This document shows, piece after piece, positions 1-12,216 of a DNA stretch of 64,000 nt (positions within the stretch are counted from its first letter, which is position 1; each line of letters opens with the position of its first letter). The position numbers were made by a program, and so were the translations under genes. Under the pieces are notes generated by a model. It saw only the letters and a program-made list of their open reading frames with translations, had not been told where the DNA came from and made no database searches. Source of the stretch: Aureobasidium sp. EXF-3400 (lineage: Eukaryota; Ascomycota; Dothideomycetes; Dothideales; Saccotheciaceae); assembly GCA_024195585.1 (NCBI GenBank), contig SWBL01000021.1:62001-126000 (forward strand). Direction: 5' to 3'.

Positions 1-212
1 AAAGTCAATGATCATACATATATATGTTTAATTTTCTCAATGTCACTTCGAATCATGCAACCATGTTTACTTGAGGTTGGTATGCACGTGAATGCAATGA
101 AGCCCAAACGCTGATCTCACAAGCCATGACGAAACAGCTTCCTTGAAGATCAACTTGAAGCTTCACAGTACAACCAAGCATCTTCTAACTACACGACCGA
201 AGGCATATCACC

Positions 213-1013
213 ATGACTTCAACAATCGACTCCTCGCTGCCACCGCTAAAGCCCGTCTACGAACCAAAAGACAGCTCAGCCACGCGCAACGAATCACCAC
301 AACTAGCCAAACTCATCTCGACCCTTTCCCTCCAACAACACATCGAAGGCGGCTACTTTGTCGAAACCGACCGCGACACCAACCGCGTCCCAAACCCTTT
401 CCTCAACACCTCTCCCTCAGCATCTTCCCAAGATCAAACAACCTTCTACACCTCCACCGGCGCCGTAAGCGCAAACCTCGACAACAAGCTCACTGAAGCC
501 GACAAAACCGCAAACGAGAAGACCACAAACACTGAGAAAGACAATCAAGACAAGACCAGAAATGCAAGCACGAGTATTCATTACCTCTTGACTCCCGAGT
601 CACCTATGGGTGCTTTCCACAGAAACAGAGGAAGGACGATACATACATTGCACAGAGGAAGAGGTCGCTACGTCATCATTCATGCTGACGAAGTCATGCC
701 TGAATACGACTCGCACTCGGGAATAAGAGCAAAGGCTAGAGTCGAGTCTTTTATCGTTGGCCAGAATGTGGAAAAGGGAGAGAGGTTGCAGTGGATTGTT
801 GATGGAGGAAAGTACAAGAGTAGCTTTTTGCTGCCGCTTGAGGGCGAGGATGCTGTCGATAATGGAGGTTTGTTGATTAGTGAGACAGTGGTGCCTGGCT
901 TTGAGTACAGTGATCATGACTTTATGAGAATCGAAAGACTGGAGGCGCTGGTTACCAAGGAGCAGGCTGACGAGATGAGATGGATGCTTAGAAAGGACGA
1001 CAAGGCAGTATAA
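213..1013 (+). CDS. DUF985 / cupin_5 family protein
   Basis: A single-exon gene of 266 aa. Near residues 31-52 it carries the family pattern of a helix followed by H-I-E-G-G-Y-F-x-E-T-D-R, which opens the cupin_5 (DUF985) domain. A second conserved stretch, SIHYLLTPESPMGAFHR, lies near residues 121-137. Between them is a Ser/Thr/Asn-rich insert (about residues 60-118) longer than in bacterial relatives, probably a surface loop. The family forms a small beta-barrel whose biochemical role is not settled; yeast YML079w is a structural relative. The ATG is the first in frame and follows a CACC context. The gene is tail-to-tail with the next one, with 159 nt between the stops. The family call is firm; the substrate is unknown. 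Confidence 0.85.
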   Translation: MTSTIDSSLPPLKPVYEPKDSSATRNESPQLAKLISTLSLQQHIEGGYFVETDRDTNRVPNPFLNTSPSASSQDQTTFYTSTGAVSANLDNKLTEADKTANEKTTNTEKDNQDKTRNASTSIHYLLTPESPMGAFHRNRGRTIHTLHRGRGRYVIIHADEVMPEYDSHSGIRAKARVESFIVGQNVEKGERLQWIVDGGKYKSSFLLPLEGEDAVDNGGLLISETVVPGFEYSDHDFMRIERLEALVTKEQADEMRWMLRKDDKAV

Positions 1014-1172
1014 ATGTGTATACGCATGTGATAACATAGACGATAAAGACAAACAAACATATTATTACTGCTTTGCTACTGGAGGTATCATGCACTCAAT
1101 CAAGCTACCGCTCATAATCATTCGTCGCTGTGTTCCTTCTGTCCATTACTTCGTCCATTCTGGATATCTTGT

Positions 1173-2716
1173 TTACACCCTGCTGTGAGTAGCGACGCCG
1201 TCGGTAGGACCAGCAGCGACGTATGCGGCTTCCTTACGCTCAGCCTCCAAAGCGGCAGCGTCAGCAGTGGAAGGACGTGTGTCTTCCTCGGTGAAGACCT
1301 TTGTGGGCTCCTCGGATGAAACAGATCCCAGGGCGGCGCTGGGCTGTCTGCTGCTACCAGGGCTGACGGGAGGAAGCTCGTTGTTGTGCGAGCCAGTTGT
1401 GCTTCTGAGAGCCTCGTACCATTTTTCAGCGTCTTGAGGAGTGTGTGCCTTGAAAGCGTACTCGTGTGCCATGGCGAGCTTGTTGCCGAAGCTGCTGCCA
1501 CTGACGTTCTTGCCCTTGACCTGGAACTTGAGTCCATCAAGGGCGCCGATCATACAGTCAGGCAGGTAGAGAGAAGTCTCGGGAACGGGGTCCTTGGCAA
1601 AGTCGTCGTCGGTCGTGTACTCGTGCATGTACTTGGCAGGAGTAATGACCCAGAAACTGGACTCGTACTTTCTAAGCATCTTCCCTTTCTTCTCGAGACT
1701 ACCGGCGATCAAAGGCTCGGTAGATCTGTGGTTCTGGTTGGGGAAGCTGATGTTGGACATGCTGCGTGGGGGAGCGTTGGGGTCGATCAAGACCTGGTTG
1801 TTGCGCTGAACGAAGCCGTTCCACTCGAAGTCGGGAGCGATTTGGGAAGCGGTGCTTGTCATGTTGCCGTACATGGTACGAGTCTGCTCGGCCTGGTTGC
1901 CAACAATCTGGTTGAATTGGGTCAAGCCATTCTGGATGGTGGTGAGGATGTGAGCCTCGAACTGAGCGAAGCTGTTTTGGACAGTGATGATATCGTTCCT
2001 GTTGTTGTTCTCCTCGATGATTTGCTTGTTCAGGCGGTGGTAGACACCACGTTGGAGAACATAAGGGTCCTCGTGGGCCGAAATCTTGCCTCCAGTGCTT
2101 TCGAATGAAGCTGTGTGCTGGCCGAGTTGCTCAATATGCTTCTGGGAAGTGGCACGAGCCTTGTCGACAAGCTTGCCTCCTTTGCCAGCACCTTTTGTGA
2201 GCTCCTTTGTCTTGTTCTTAATCTCGGAGTGAAGACGCTCGAAGATGGGGAGGACAGAGCCCTTGAGAGTCTTTGCTGTCTCGGCGTGCGAGTTGGAGAT
2301 GCCCTAGTACTGCTTAGCTTCATGCTTGTCTCTTGCACTTCGTTGTTTCATACCTGAGTGTTGCTGCGGATGGTGTCAAAAGTGCCAGCCACGCCGCCCA
2401 GGTTTTGGTCGAAGTGGTGGCCTTCCTTGAGGGGATGCGAGACAGTCTGCCATAAGTCGTCAGTACCGTGTCTTGATTCAGGTCAGGGAAAGCATGAACT
2501 CACCTTGAGCACCTTCTCGTACTCCTTGGCGTGAGCATGTTGCATCTTCTCAGTGGCCGATACGTAGTCCTCAAGGTAACCACATGCGTGCTTCCATGCT
2601 TGCAGGCGCTCGTGGAAGAGCTTGGTGACCTCTGAGGTGTCCTCGTCAGGGATGGCATCGTCGTCGGTCACGTTGGTAGCCGTTCTGGTAGGCAGGGTGT
2701 GTTCTGTGGAGGCCAT
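1173..2716 (-). CDS. Slm1/Slm2-like F-BAR and PH domain protein (TORC2 effector)
   Basis: Three exons read on the minus strand: 2716-2504, 2446-2354 and 2303-1173, giving 478 aa; both introns are 50-57 nt and phase 0. The second exon encodes TVSHPLKEGHHFDQN, typical of the Slm F-BAR-like region. Residues from about 15 to 270 are helical and coiled-coil-like. A PH domain follows (about residues 295-410: GSLEKKGKMLRKYESSFWVI through the EYAFKAHTPQDAEKWYEAL helix). In yeast, Slm1/2 bind PI(4,5)P2 at the plasma membrane and eisosome-like domains and recruit Ypk1 to TORC2. The C-terminal 60 residues are Ser/Pro/Ala-rich and probably disordered. The ATG at 2716 gives an N-terminus starting MASTEHT. 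Confidence 0.9.
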
Positions 2717-3890
2717 ATTTGCGGTTGTGTATTTGGTAGAGAGATCTAGTTCTTTGCGATAGGAGAATTAGCCAAAGGTCAACGAGGGGCTTTTGACAAC
2801 ACAGAAAGGCGGTGTCCCACCCACTCCGGACGATGATACGCGGGGTAAATGAGATTGAAGCTTACCTGGGAGTTCCGTGCAATCCGTGAAGATGTCGTCG
2901 CAGTGGTAGAATATCTAAGAAGTAGCCTTTCTCGCATGCGCCTGACCTCTCCTTATATTTATACCACCCTCTTTCAAGGCACAGCCCAACACCATGCAAC
3001 GCGCCGATCTCGAGACCCCAACTCTCCTATCCAAATCCTGGTTCATAATTCGTGCAATGACGATTAGCCTTTGAGCAAACAAGCCACTGTCGTAAAGTTC
3101 AGGCTCGTGCTTTTGTTCGAGACCATCCCGCATGCGATGGCGTTCCCCAGCCAACAAGATCCAGAGACCCTTGCAAATCTCGGTCGAGTCGAACACCACC
3201 GCGCGAAAGCCACAAAAGCCAACCTTACTTCACGTGCCCTGTTTGAGGACATGCCGAGACCAACCACTCGACTGGCGGTGAATGACAAAGTGACATGCGA
3301 TCGTGTTTCGACACCACCTCTGTTCCAAATGTTCTCTGGCCATGTTCGGCCTGTAGGATCTACTATCAACCACGAATCTGATCTTGACTGCAAATCAATA
3401 GTGTGCCAAGACCACAAGAGCCACAACTCCAACGTCCCTTCGATGAGACAATTAGCAAAACCGGCTATTCATTGTTCTGCTTTTCCGACAAGTGTTCGTA
3501 AGACAGCCAGTAGAGCATCTCCATATTGGAGCAAGAATGGGTCGGTTCGAGCAATCTGAACGTGCTTACAAAGGATCACATGACTTGTAGCCGTACAAGG
3601 CTAGCGCCGACTCTTGAGTTCTCGTATCTGCGATATTCAGTACACGCAGCGAGGAGGACAAGAACAGGCTTGAAAAGATAGATAATCTTGACTCTCATTT
3701 GCATTGCGGCGACGGCCGCAGCAGATAGATAAATAGATAAGGTAGAGAGGAAGGATAAATGGAACAAGACTCATACGCCGACTTCGTGTTTGCAAAGAAA
3801 GACGAAAGCCAAAGCATAAGAATAAAAACGCCTCTCTCGTGTGTGTTGTGTGCAAGAACTCCGGTTTCCCAATGCATATGCTTTGACATA
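2717..3890. other. Intergenic region between the Slm-like and Zds-type genes
   Basis: This 1.17-kb stretch holds the promoter of the Slm-like gene on its left and the 3' side of the Zds-type gene on its right. Several open frames cross it, the longest about 160 codons at 3071-3559, but that one opens with TTG and shows no recognisable domain. Short GATA runs occur around 3677-3686 and 3724-3740. I see no gene here. Confidence 0.5.
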
Positions 3891-6539
3891 TCACCACATT
3901 TCGCTCTTCTCTTCGTCTTGCCAGAGACTGCCTTGATCACCGAATGGCTGGGAATCGGCTGAATATCCCAAATAGTCCTTTTGGCTTGAGTTGTTGTTTG
4001 GTGTCCCGTCAACAGGCCGAGTAGATTGTTCGGCACCGGCAGAAGCGTGATCTCCCGGTTGACGCTGCTACGAGCATGTCAGTTGTTACTCTATGGCTGG
4101 CTCTGGGTTCCCACGTACCTTTTCGTCCGACGCAGCGTCATCATGTTGCTGTTGCAGCTGATCTTGCTGCTGTTGCTGTTGGTGAGATTGTTGTTGCTGT
4201 TGCATTTGTTGCTGCTGTCTAGCCTGAGCTGTCTTCTGTGCGACGGGAGCCTGGCTTTGAGGATGGTACATTTGTACTTTGGCGAGATAGCTGTACATGA
4301 AATTCGAGAGCAGCACCTGGCTGTGTAATGGCCTCCTAGGGTTGGCGAGCTTCATGTGTGCCATTCTGTAGATGGCACGCTCTTCCAAGATACTAAATCG
4401 TGTCCAGTTGTAATCGATGTCAGGTCTGAGAATCCTCGGGACTGGATCAGGAGAGGGTGCTCGGAGAGACTCTTTCGGGGCCTGGTGTTGATGCTTTTGT
4501 TCCTTCGATCGCTTACCACCTCCGAAGATGGCGGACAAGATGCCTGAGTCCTTGTCTTTCTTGCCGTCTGTGGATTTTCGCGTGCTCTCCTTTCTACGCT
4601 CTTCCTCGAGTTTGAAGCTCTCGCGATCGATCACTAGTGACTCCCGACCTTTAGGAACAACTGGGTTGCCGTCAATGGACGACTGCAGGACGTCCAGGCG
4701 AGTCTTCTCCGCAGCCTTTGGATGTTGCTTAGCAGCAGCCTTTGACTTCTTGGATGCTTCCTTTTCGCGTTCCTTGTCTTCGGTCCTACGTTCCTTCTCC
4801 TTGTCCTTCTCTTCGCTACCAAGAAGCCAGTTCCAGCTAGTCTTGCGACTGTCTTTCTTTTCGACCTTCTTCTCTTCGTATGTTGGTACCATGGTGAGAG
4901 CATCAGTCCGTGTATTTCCACTACCAGGCAGAGGCGAGGGATGTGAGGAAATGTCTTCCAGGGTAGATTTGGTAGAGCGAGAAGAGTTGGAGTGAACAAG
5001 AGACGGGCGAGAGTGAGCACCTCTAGCACTGGGACGAGCACGAGGAGGGGCATGATGTTGCGTTGATCCATGTGAAGACGTTGGGGTCGAATGCTGCTGG
5101 GACGATAGCGGGGCAGAAGGTGGGATGTGTGATGATTTACGCTCTGGGACAGTGAAGTTGTTGGCTGCTGGAGGAGTCTCGACTATTTGCGGTATCGGGC
5201 TGCTCGCGCCAGGTATGGGAGCGGTAGTCCGGCCATTGGTAGCAATGCGGGAATGGAAAGTGGTGTTGGGGACGGGGTTCTGAAGAGGGGTGCTAGTTTT
5301 GGTTTGGCTGGCTTTTGTCTTGTGCTGGGCCAAGTCTTCTGAAGAAGTCGAGGTGAGACGGCTAGCTCCTGCGGCAGCATCACGAGCGACCGCAGGCTCG
5401 GTCTGCACACGGTTGATGCCTGGGGAAGGCGGCTCTCGCATAGACAGCGCGGGTGAAGGCGCTCGACTTCCTTCACCATCAGACTCGGACTGTCGAGTGT
5501 TGTCTGACTGGCGGCTAAGGGCTCGTCTGGAAAAGGGTGCACGATCCTTTCGCATATACGTCCTTGTGGAACGCTTGAGCGCAGGGCCTGGAGCGGGCAT
5601 AATCGGTGCATCGGCCATCTGTACACCTGAATCAAGACTGTTCCTAGCGGAATCCAGATCGACGCTGCTGACTAGATCTTCCAGCTCTTGCAGGTTCTCG
5701 GCTGTCGGTGGTGTATGTGACTGCTCTTTCTCTGATCGTTTCCGTTGCAAGCGTTCCGCACCATCTTCGTAGCCCTTAGGGGAATCGATCTGGCGTGAAA
5801 GCATGCTCTTCTTCCTTGTGAGACTATTGCCAGAATTGGATCTCTCCACACCGGGCATCAACGAGTCACCAGTCACGGAGCGCTTCCTTATGCGATCAAC
5901 ACGGTCCTCGACAAACGTCTTGAATTCCACAGGGGCGAGCTCGGGGTGTAGGCGGGCTGGTACCCAAAACAGGCGCGAGTCTTCATCTTCATCGCTAGGC
6001 TCGGGTGAGGTGGGAGTTGACGAGCCAAAGGTGGGGAGGTCCGGGTCTGCATTGTCGACGCTCATGGACATGCGACGAATGGCTTGCAGATTGTTGAGCT
6101 CTTGGGTTATGGCCGCGGGGCTTGATTCGTAGTCAATGTCGTTCAGCGGGAACTGTTGTACTGCCGTCTCGGACGAAGAAGATTTCCTGGACAGGGTCGG
6201 CGGAGAGGATGATTCCAGAGGGAGATTCTCGGTGCCATGATTGGTCTTGCGCGCAGAGGCGTCGGCTGTGGGCAGCTTCTCGTTGCTGCCCGTCTGTTGG
6301 AGCGGGGACCGAGGCGGTGAGGAGCGAGGGCCAAGTTGGTAGGCCTCTATGGCGGAGCCCACGAAGCTCAGAGGTCGCGAGTTGCGGTTCGAGGGCATCA
6401 AGTAATCGTCGTCGTCGTATGCTGCCGTGATGGCTTCCGTGACGTGGTGGTTGTCGTCGGATATGGAGATTTGCGGCGAATGCCTGCGCACATAACTCTG
6501 CGCATCGTGTGAAGCCTGCAGAATGTGAGCCTGGGCCAT
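3891..6539 (-). CDS. Zds1/Zds2-family protein (Zds C-terminal domain)
   Basis: Two exons: 6539-4119 (807 codons) and 4064-3891, joined across a 54-nt intron with a CTGAC branch site. The spliced protein is 864 aa. The diagnostic part lies near residues 740-785, where NWTRFSILEERAIYRMAHM and the following KLANPRRPLHSQVLLSN stretch match the Zds C-terminal domain; an N-terminal LFWVPARLHPELAP block is also typical. In yeast, Zds proteins bind the PP2A regulatory subunit Cdc55 and affect mitosis and polarity. The middle is Ser/Pro/charged low complexity, and a Gln-rich tract of imperfect CAG/CAA repeats lies just before the intron. The second exon supplies a tail ending QDEEKSEMW; without it the frame would run into unrelated residues and stop at 4086. 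The start is the ATG giving MAQAHILQ. Confidence 0.85.
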
Positions 6540-7052
6540 GATCGGTTGGCTGTCTGATGTCGGATGATACGCACCTGCATGGCGAGGGGAAAAGAGGCAG
6601 TCGAGGGAGATGCCAGACACTTCAGGGGACGGTCATACACGCGACGACATGGGGCCACCGCATCAGAATCGGTGCCAGAATCTCACACAATCAGTCACGC
6701 TCGAGATGTAGGTTAGAAATAAACAAGCAACAAGCATTCAAGACATGTTTATTCTTCGCTTCCCTTGAACTGCTCGGGGCCTGAGCGCCTTGGCAAACGC
6801 TGTTCGCTCTCTCGGTTCGGATCTGAGAGCCGCCGTCCTTGACGTGAGCCAAAACATTGCAAGTCCAAACTGCCCGCCTGGTCTTTTTTCATCTCGCTTG
6901 CACACGGCATTTGGTCTCTCTACTGTTGTCTTGCAATGTTTAATCTTCCAGAGTTGAAATTCAATATCTAATCTTCCAGAGTTGGGTATCTTGATGCTAA
7001 CTAAATTCACTGCCAAACTCCACCCATGCATTCATCCTCTTACACCATTCCC
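6540..7052. other. Promoter-side intergenic region of the Zds-type gene
   Basis: About 0.5 kb upstream of the Zds-type gene and downstream of the Gem1 gene. It contains a potential upstream GTG-initiated extension of the Zds frame (to 6620) that lacks an ATG and is probably 5' UTR. I see nothing else. Confidence 0.4.
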
Positions 7053-8918
7053 TCAATTGCTGGCCGCTATACTCTTCCTCCACATGATGGCTAGGGCCGC
7101 TCCAGCGCACACAGCCGCTCCAAGTCCAATATACAAGTTTGTTCGATCCACATCCGATTCCTCGTTCTTGGGAAATGCCGTCGACGGGAACGTCGCACTC
7201 TCGGCAAGATGCACGAAGAATTCCGACACGCTTGCCCAGGTTACACTGACGTGAAGAGGCTTCGGCACTCGCAGCTCCTCTGTGTATTGATCCGGCTGCA
7301 TCTCGCTCCTCTGTACCGCTCTGTCTTGATCTGCTTTCAACGCTGTGTATACTCCCGGCAAGTGTTCGAGATGAGCATACTTCTTGCGCATCTCGACAAT
7401 ATAGCCAAAACTGTCAGGGTCACTCGAATCGTATGTATAACAGAGAAGGTCACAGGCTTCAAGCTTGGCCTGATTCTCCAGCACGGCGGGTTCCAGCTCG
7501 CCGAGTTCCTTCAGGATTAAGTAGCACTGTCGCCCGCCGGGTAGCTCAACACTGTTGACAGCAATTTCGGGCTTGATGGTCGGGTGATACGTTGTGCTAA
7601 AAGGCCTGTTGAGGAAAGCTGATAACAAGCTCGACTTACCACTACCCCCAGCACCAATGACATAGCACAAAAAGACGTTGCGCTCCACGCGGCCAGGTCT
7701 GTTGCGTCGCTTGCGAGCTTTGGTAACCTTTAATGCAGCGGTTGTGCCTCCTCGTTGAGGGCTCTCGAAGCCGAGATAGGCCAGATACTCTAACGTGACT
7801 TTGGGTTCCTCATACGTCGTCATGCTCCATTGTGCTAGCCAACCTTGCAAAGTGATGTGACCAGCCTCGTTACGTACGGTACAAGAAGGAAAGTCGGACT
7901 CGATCCAGGAAGGCGGGAGACCAGGGGCAGGTGCGAACAGAGCAGCGAGTTCGGAATCGTTCAGACCCCCATCGTTGTCCTTGTCATGCAAGAGAAACAG
8001 ATCAACGAAGAAGCGGTAGCCTTGAGGACTCAGTTCAGCCGAGGAATTCGAGGCAACGTCAAACTTAGGATGCAAAAAGGTATCCTTGAGACTCAGACTG
8101 TCTGTATATTGAAACTTGCGTAGGATGATCCAAATAGTCTCGTGGCGGCCCTTTTCTGCAAACATTTTGTTGAGGAGGATGAAGCCATCGATGTCGATGC
8201 CAGCTTCATGAGCATGGACAGAGCGCTTGATGCTGGCGAGATCTTGATCGGACAGGGGTTTCTCGAAACATTTGAGCTGGAAATCGAGGATCTCTGCGTC
8301 ATTGAGCAGACCATCTTGATCCTTGTCGCACAGGTAGAAGACGGTGCGAAGGGCAGAGATAGCGGCAGGTTTGAGAGAAGACTCTTTTGCGTCGTATATG
8401 GGAGCGATGGGGTGTGTGACGGCCTTTTGGCAGAGGAAAAAGACTTCGTTGATGTTGTGGTGCTCGCGGGCGCTGGTGCGGATGCAGGAATCAATCTCTT
8501 TGAACTCTTGCATGACAGGGAGCATCTCCTCATCTACAAGCTGCTGAGTCGAGATGTTCTTGGACAGGTCGGCCTTGTTTGCGGTAAGGACGACGGGGAC
8601 ATTGACACCCAGGGAGCGGAAGTAGGGCAGCCAGAAGAGGGCGACACGCTCATAGCTGTAGTGGTCCGAGTAGACGAGCAAGATGACGTTGGACTTGCGG
8701 AGTTCGTTGCGCAAGTTGTCGCGTTCCTGAGGAAGAGCAGACGTGTCGACGATGGTGGTTGTGACGCTCTGGGGCGTGCCCAGGGTGGGCGGAATCGAGA
8801 TGGGCGGTAGAACGGGCTGGATCTTGTTTGTGACAAAGACGTCCTTGACCAGCGACGTGATCAGACTAGACTTGCCCGTGCCTTCGTCGCCGCACACGCA
8901 GACGCGCACCGTCGCCAT
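7053..8918 (-). CDS. GEM1: Mitochondrial Rho GTPase Gem1 (Miro)
   Basis: One uninterrupted 621-aa frame with the full Miro architecture. The first GTPase domain has its P-loop at GDEGTGKSS (residues 10-18) and an NKAD guanine-specificity motif. Two EF-hands follow, with loops [12 protein letters not shown] (about residue 200) and [12 protein letters not shown] (about 320). The second GTPase has its P-loop at GAGGSGKSS (about 425). A C-terminal hydrophobic helix, [15 protein letters not shown] (about 597-613), anchors it as a tail-anchored protein. The family sits in the outer mitochondrial membrane, controls mitochondrial shape and inheritance, and regulates the ERMES contact site. It is divergent from the creC-like gene, with 208 bp between the start codons. 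Confidence 0.96.
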   Translation of the reverse strand: MATVRVCVCGDEGTGKSSLITSLVKDVFVTNKIQPVLPPISIPPTLGTPQSVTTTIVDTSALPQERDNLRNELRKSNVILLVYSDHYSYERVALFWLPYFRSLGVNVPVVLTANKADLSKNISTQQLVDEEMLPVMQEFKEIDSCIRTSAREHHNINEVFFLCQKAVTHPIAPIYDAKESSLKPAAISALRTVFYLCDKDQDGLLNDAEILDFQLKCFEKPLSDQDLASIKRSVHAHEAGIDIDGFILLNKMFAEKGRHETIWIILRKFQYTDSLSLKDTFLHPKFDVASNSSAELSPQGYRFFVDLFLLHDKDNDGGLNDSELAALFAPAPGLPPSWIESDFPSCTVRNEAGHITLQGWLAQWSMTTYEEPKVTLEYLAYLGFESPQRGGTTAALKVTKARKRRNRPGRVERNVFLCYVIGAGGSGKSSLLSAFLNRPFSTTYHPTIKPEIAVNSVELPGGRQCYLILKELGELEPAVLENQAKLEACDLLCYTYDSSDPDSFGYIVEMRKKYAHLEHLPGVYTALKADQDRAVQRSEMQPDQYTEELRVPKPLHVSVTWASVSEFFVHLAESATFPSTAFPKNEESDVDRTNLYIGLGAAVCAGAALAIMWRKSIAASN

Positions 8919-9126
8919 GCTGCTGTGGATTGGATTGGGTGTCTCTAGGTAGTTGGTCGGATCTAGACAGAGCTACAGAAGAAGGCAGCTGCAGGTGGGC
9001 CGGGACGAAACATTTCCCCCGCGATCGGCAACTTCCCCACACCTCGGCCCCGTCCCGTGTGTCGCGCCCATCTGCATGTCCAACTCGCGACTTGGACTTG
9101 TCATTCGAAGCCTTGTTCTTGTCGCA

Positions 9127-11248
9127 ATGTTGTGCGTATGCCCAGTCAGTCTTATTGTCGTGTCTAACAGCTCACCAGTGTCTTGCCGCCTCCACCGCGC
9201 TACCCGAGCGGGAACCTATATACCGGTTACCCGCCTGGCACGGTCATCGAGACCAACAACACTCTCTCCAACCATACCGGCCCCGATTACCAGCTGCTCG
9301 TTGGTGAGGGTACTTACGTTCAACGCGACGAGCTCCTCCTAGCCACGCCTCCACCTCACCCTTCGGACAATCCTGTACCTAACAGTAACCCGCTCGCTAC
9401 CGCCATTGCTCCCCCAACCCAGGGCACAAAGCTCTCGCTGTGTATAGTAGCCCCCAAGAAGCGCCCCGACAATTCTCTCGTCCGTACTGTCACTGCCAAC
9501 AGTCAGCGTTCCGCTGCCCGTCCCACTACTCAGGAAACCCCTCTCACCCCCACCACCGACTCGGCCTCTTTCTTCGCCTCGTCAACCGCTCCTGTCTTTG
9601 GAGACAACAATCCTGCCCTAGCTCCTATCCCTAACAAGGACTCCAAGGATCCCTCAAAGAGGCGCAAGCCCAAGAACAACATTGTCAAGAGCAACTCCTC
9701 TTTTGTGTCCAGGGTCATCCCTCATGAAGCCCTCCAGAAGCGCCTTCAAGAACGCAACCCCTCGGGCACCTTTGCTTTCTCAAACATCAATAGAGCTCTC
9801 CAATGGCTAGATCTCTCTTCCGACGTAAAGACAGAGAACCTGACCAAGATATTGTTCACAAAAGCCCACGCCCTGTGTCACCATGTAAATCCATTTACTA
9901 AAAGTACTACGCACCTGGACGTCATCCTGGGCTTCTCCTCGTCCGACATCATCTGGTACGAGCCTGTATCTCAGAAGTATGCTCGCATCAATAAAAATGG
10001 CGCCATCAACCCTTCTGCCGTCTCCTCCATCTGGTGGCTGCCAAACAGTGAGAATCTCTTCTTGGCCGCTCATATGGATGGTACCTTGGTTGTTTATGAC
10101 AAGGAAAAGGAGGACGCTCCTTTCGTTCCCGAGCAAGAGTCGTCTGACCATGCTGATGTTCAATCTGGCCCGGCATCCTTTGTGATCAAAAAGTCTGTCC
10201 AATCGCGTAACCAAAAGACTAATCCTGTGGCTGTGTGGAAAATCAACAACCAGCAAATCAACTGTATATCCTTCTCTCCCGACGGCAGACATCTTGCCGT
10301 TGTGTCAGAAGATGGCTCTCTGCGTATCATCGACTTTCTCAAGGAACAGCTTCTGGACGCCTTTACCTCGTACTACGGCGGCTTGATTACTGTGACCTGG
10401 TCGCCTGATGGCCGATACATTCTAACAGGTGGCCAGGATGATATTGTTAGCATCTGGTCGTTTGCAGATGCTACACTGGTGGCGCGCTGTCAAGGACACA
10501 GTAGTTGGGTTACTGATGTCAAGTTCGACCCCTGGAGATGCGACGAGCGCAACTATCGATTTGGTAGTGTCGGTGAAGATTGCAAGCTCTTACTCTGGGA
10601 CTTTTCAGTCGGTATGCTCGGCCGACCGAGAGCAGTGAGTTTTATCCCTGGCTTTCGTCGGCAATGCAACCTACTGATACATGTCGCGCAGATGTCGATC
10701 AAACACAGAGGCAGTGTAACTTCTAATGCTATCACAAGAAAAGAGACCAATTCCACAGTCGGTCGTATCAGATCGCATTCGACCATTTCCGAGAATGAAG
10801 AAGGCGCAGCAAATGGTGTAGACGTGGTTCATGGCTTCAGGACCAAAGCAAGCACAGCCATTCTACCACCCGTCATGGTGAGTCACAGGAAAAGTCCGCC
10901 TCGCTAACCTTGCCGTCCGTACTGATCGTGAAATTGCAGTCGAAAAAGATAGACAACCATCCGTTGAGCTGGCTCGAGTTTCAGGAGGACTGTATCATGA
11001 CAGCGTGCAAAGATGGTAAGTGTTTTGCTCCTCTGTGTTGGGATGTCCGGGACCCACACGAGACATGTTCGACTGCGCGTCTCTGATGCGTTGCGCGCGA
11101 AGCCGATCGGGCCTTTTATAAACAATCTGCGAGATTTCACGTTGGGCTGACACCACACACAGGTCATATCCATACTTGGGATAGACCCAAGGAAGGAACC
11201 GGAGAGAACGGACACAACTCCTACGATGCCGACAAAAGCGCTATTTGA
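9127..11248 (+). CDS. creC: CreC-type WD40 protein (carbon catabolite repression, WDR20-like)
   Basis: Five exons: 9127-9131, 9179-10634, 10692-10877, 10940-11015 and 11163-11248, giving 602 aa, close to the 592 aa I recall for Aspergillus CreC. The first coding exon is only 5 nt (ATG TT); joining it to 9179 gives MFVLPPPPRYPSGNLYTG. A Pro/Ser-rich N-terminus is followed by WD repeats from about residue 225 (DVILGFSSSDIIWYEP, then INCISFSPDGRHLAVVSEDG, VTWSPDGRYILTGGQDD, VTDVKFDPW). A Ser-rich insert interrupts the last blades, and the ending HIHTWDRP closes the propeller. In Aspergillus, CreC binds and stabilises the deubiquitinase CreB. The 57-nt second intron (10635-10691) is stop-free and in frame, so its retention would add 19 residues. 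Confidence 0.9.
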
Positions 11249-12216
11249 TTCAACCATACGGGTCTGGACGAGATTTGTATATAGATTTTGTGGGTCGGGC
11301 AGGAATGGCTTTCGATCAGCTGTGATATAAATAATTAATCACTGTCATGTGATTAGCAATAGCTTTCGAATCTCTGTATAAGAGGTCGTCCTTGGATAGA
11401 CATATACAGAGTAGAGATCATGTCTTAGTTGCTACTATTCAAAAGAACAACCCTAATGGTTCACCATGACTCTGCATTGTGGCTGATTGATGCAAAGCTC
11501 AGGGGTTACGAATCGCTGGCCATCACGCCATAGGTGGTTTGACGGATCAAGCCTCAGAACGTTGCACAGCAGCAAAAGAATTCGCTCTTTGAATCCCAAC
11601 CACGGGATAGATAAATTTGTTGGCGATAAGGCGGCGGAGAAAAAAGCGAGGTTTCTTTGTCCAACAAGAAAAAACCAGGGTTCTTTGTCGATTAGACCGA
11701 GGCGGCACCGGACCCTTGATCGGCGAAGAGCCGCAGCGTGATGGCAGACGTTAATCATGATGGGCTTTGCATGTGCATGGCTGCGTGACTGGGTGCTGAT
11801 GATTTGCTTTTTCTTGCAGCAGCCCGAAGTGAGCAGTGCACTCGCACTCGCAGGCAGGCCGGGCAGTTGTCTATCGGGGCCGACTAGCAATTAGATAGAC
11901 CAAGGGGCCGAAGAGAAGGGGCCGGTGTGATTGGGCTCTCTGGAGTCATGGCTTCTTGTCAAAGGAACGTCTCCCGTGTCGCGCCGACACCAACGAATCT
12001 TTATCTCAATCGAGCACGAGCTCCTTGGGTTGTTTGAGAAACGTCATTTGAGATCAAGCTTTCGTTCGTTTTTGGCATTTTACACGTTTACGCCTCAGAC
12101 TCTCCTTTGCATCCTCTACCACCTCGATTGCTGTGTCGCGAAGCCTCGACTCTTGTTATTGTCTACTCCGATTGCTCGCGCGCCCGCGACAGATATCTTG
12201 ATACCCCGCCGTCGCC
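11249..12216. other. Intergenic region upstream of the arrestin gene
   Basis: About 1 kb containing the creC-like terminator side and the arrestin promoter and leader. Short frames on both strands show no domain or codon pattern that I can support. Confidence 0.5.

Noticed and set aside
1386..2108. 240-codon plus-strand ORF opposite the Slm-like gene
   Set aside because: Antisense shadow of the F-BAR/PH coding exon; its composition mirrors the true frame and shows no domain.
3071..3559. 162-codon plus-strand ORF
   Set aside because: It opens with TTG, has no domain, and is overlapped by an equally long frame on the other strand.
8142..8810. 222-codon plus-strand ORF opposite Gem1
   Set aside because: Shadow of the Gem1 reading frame.
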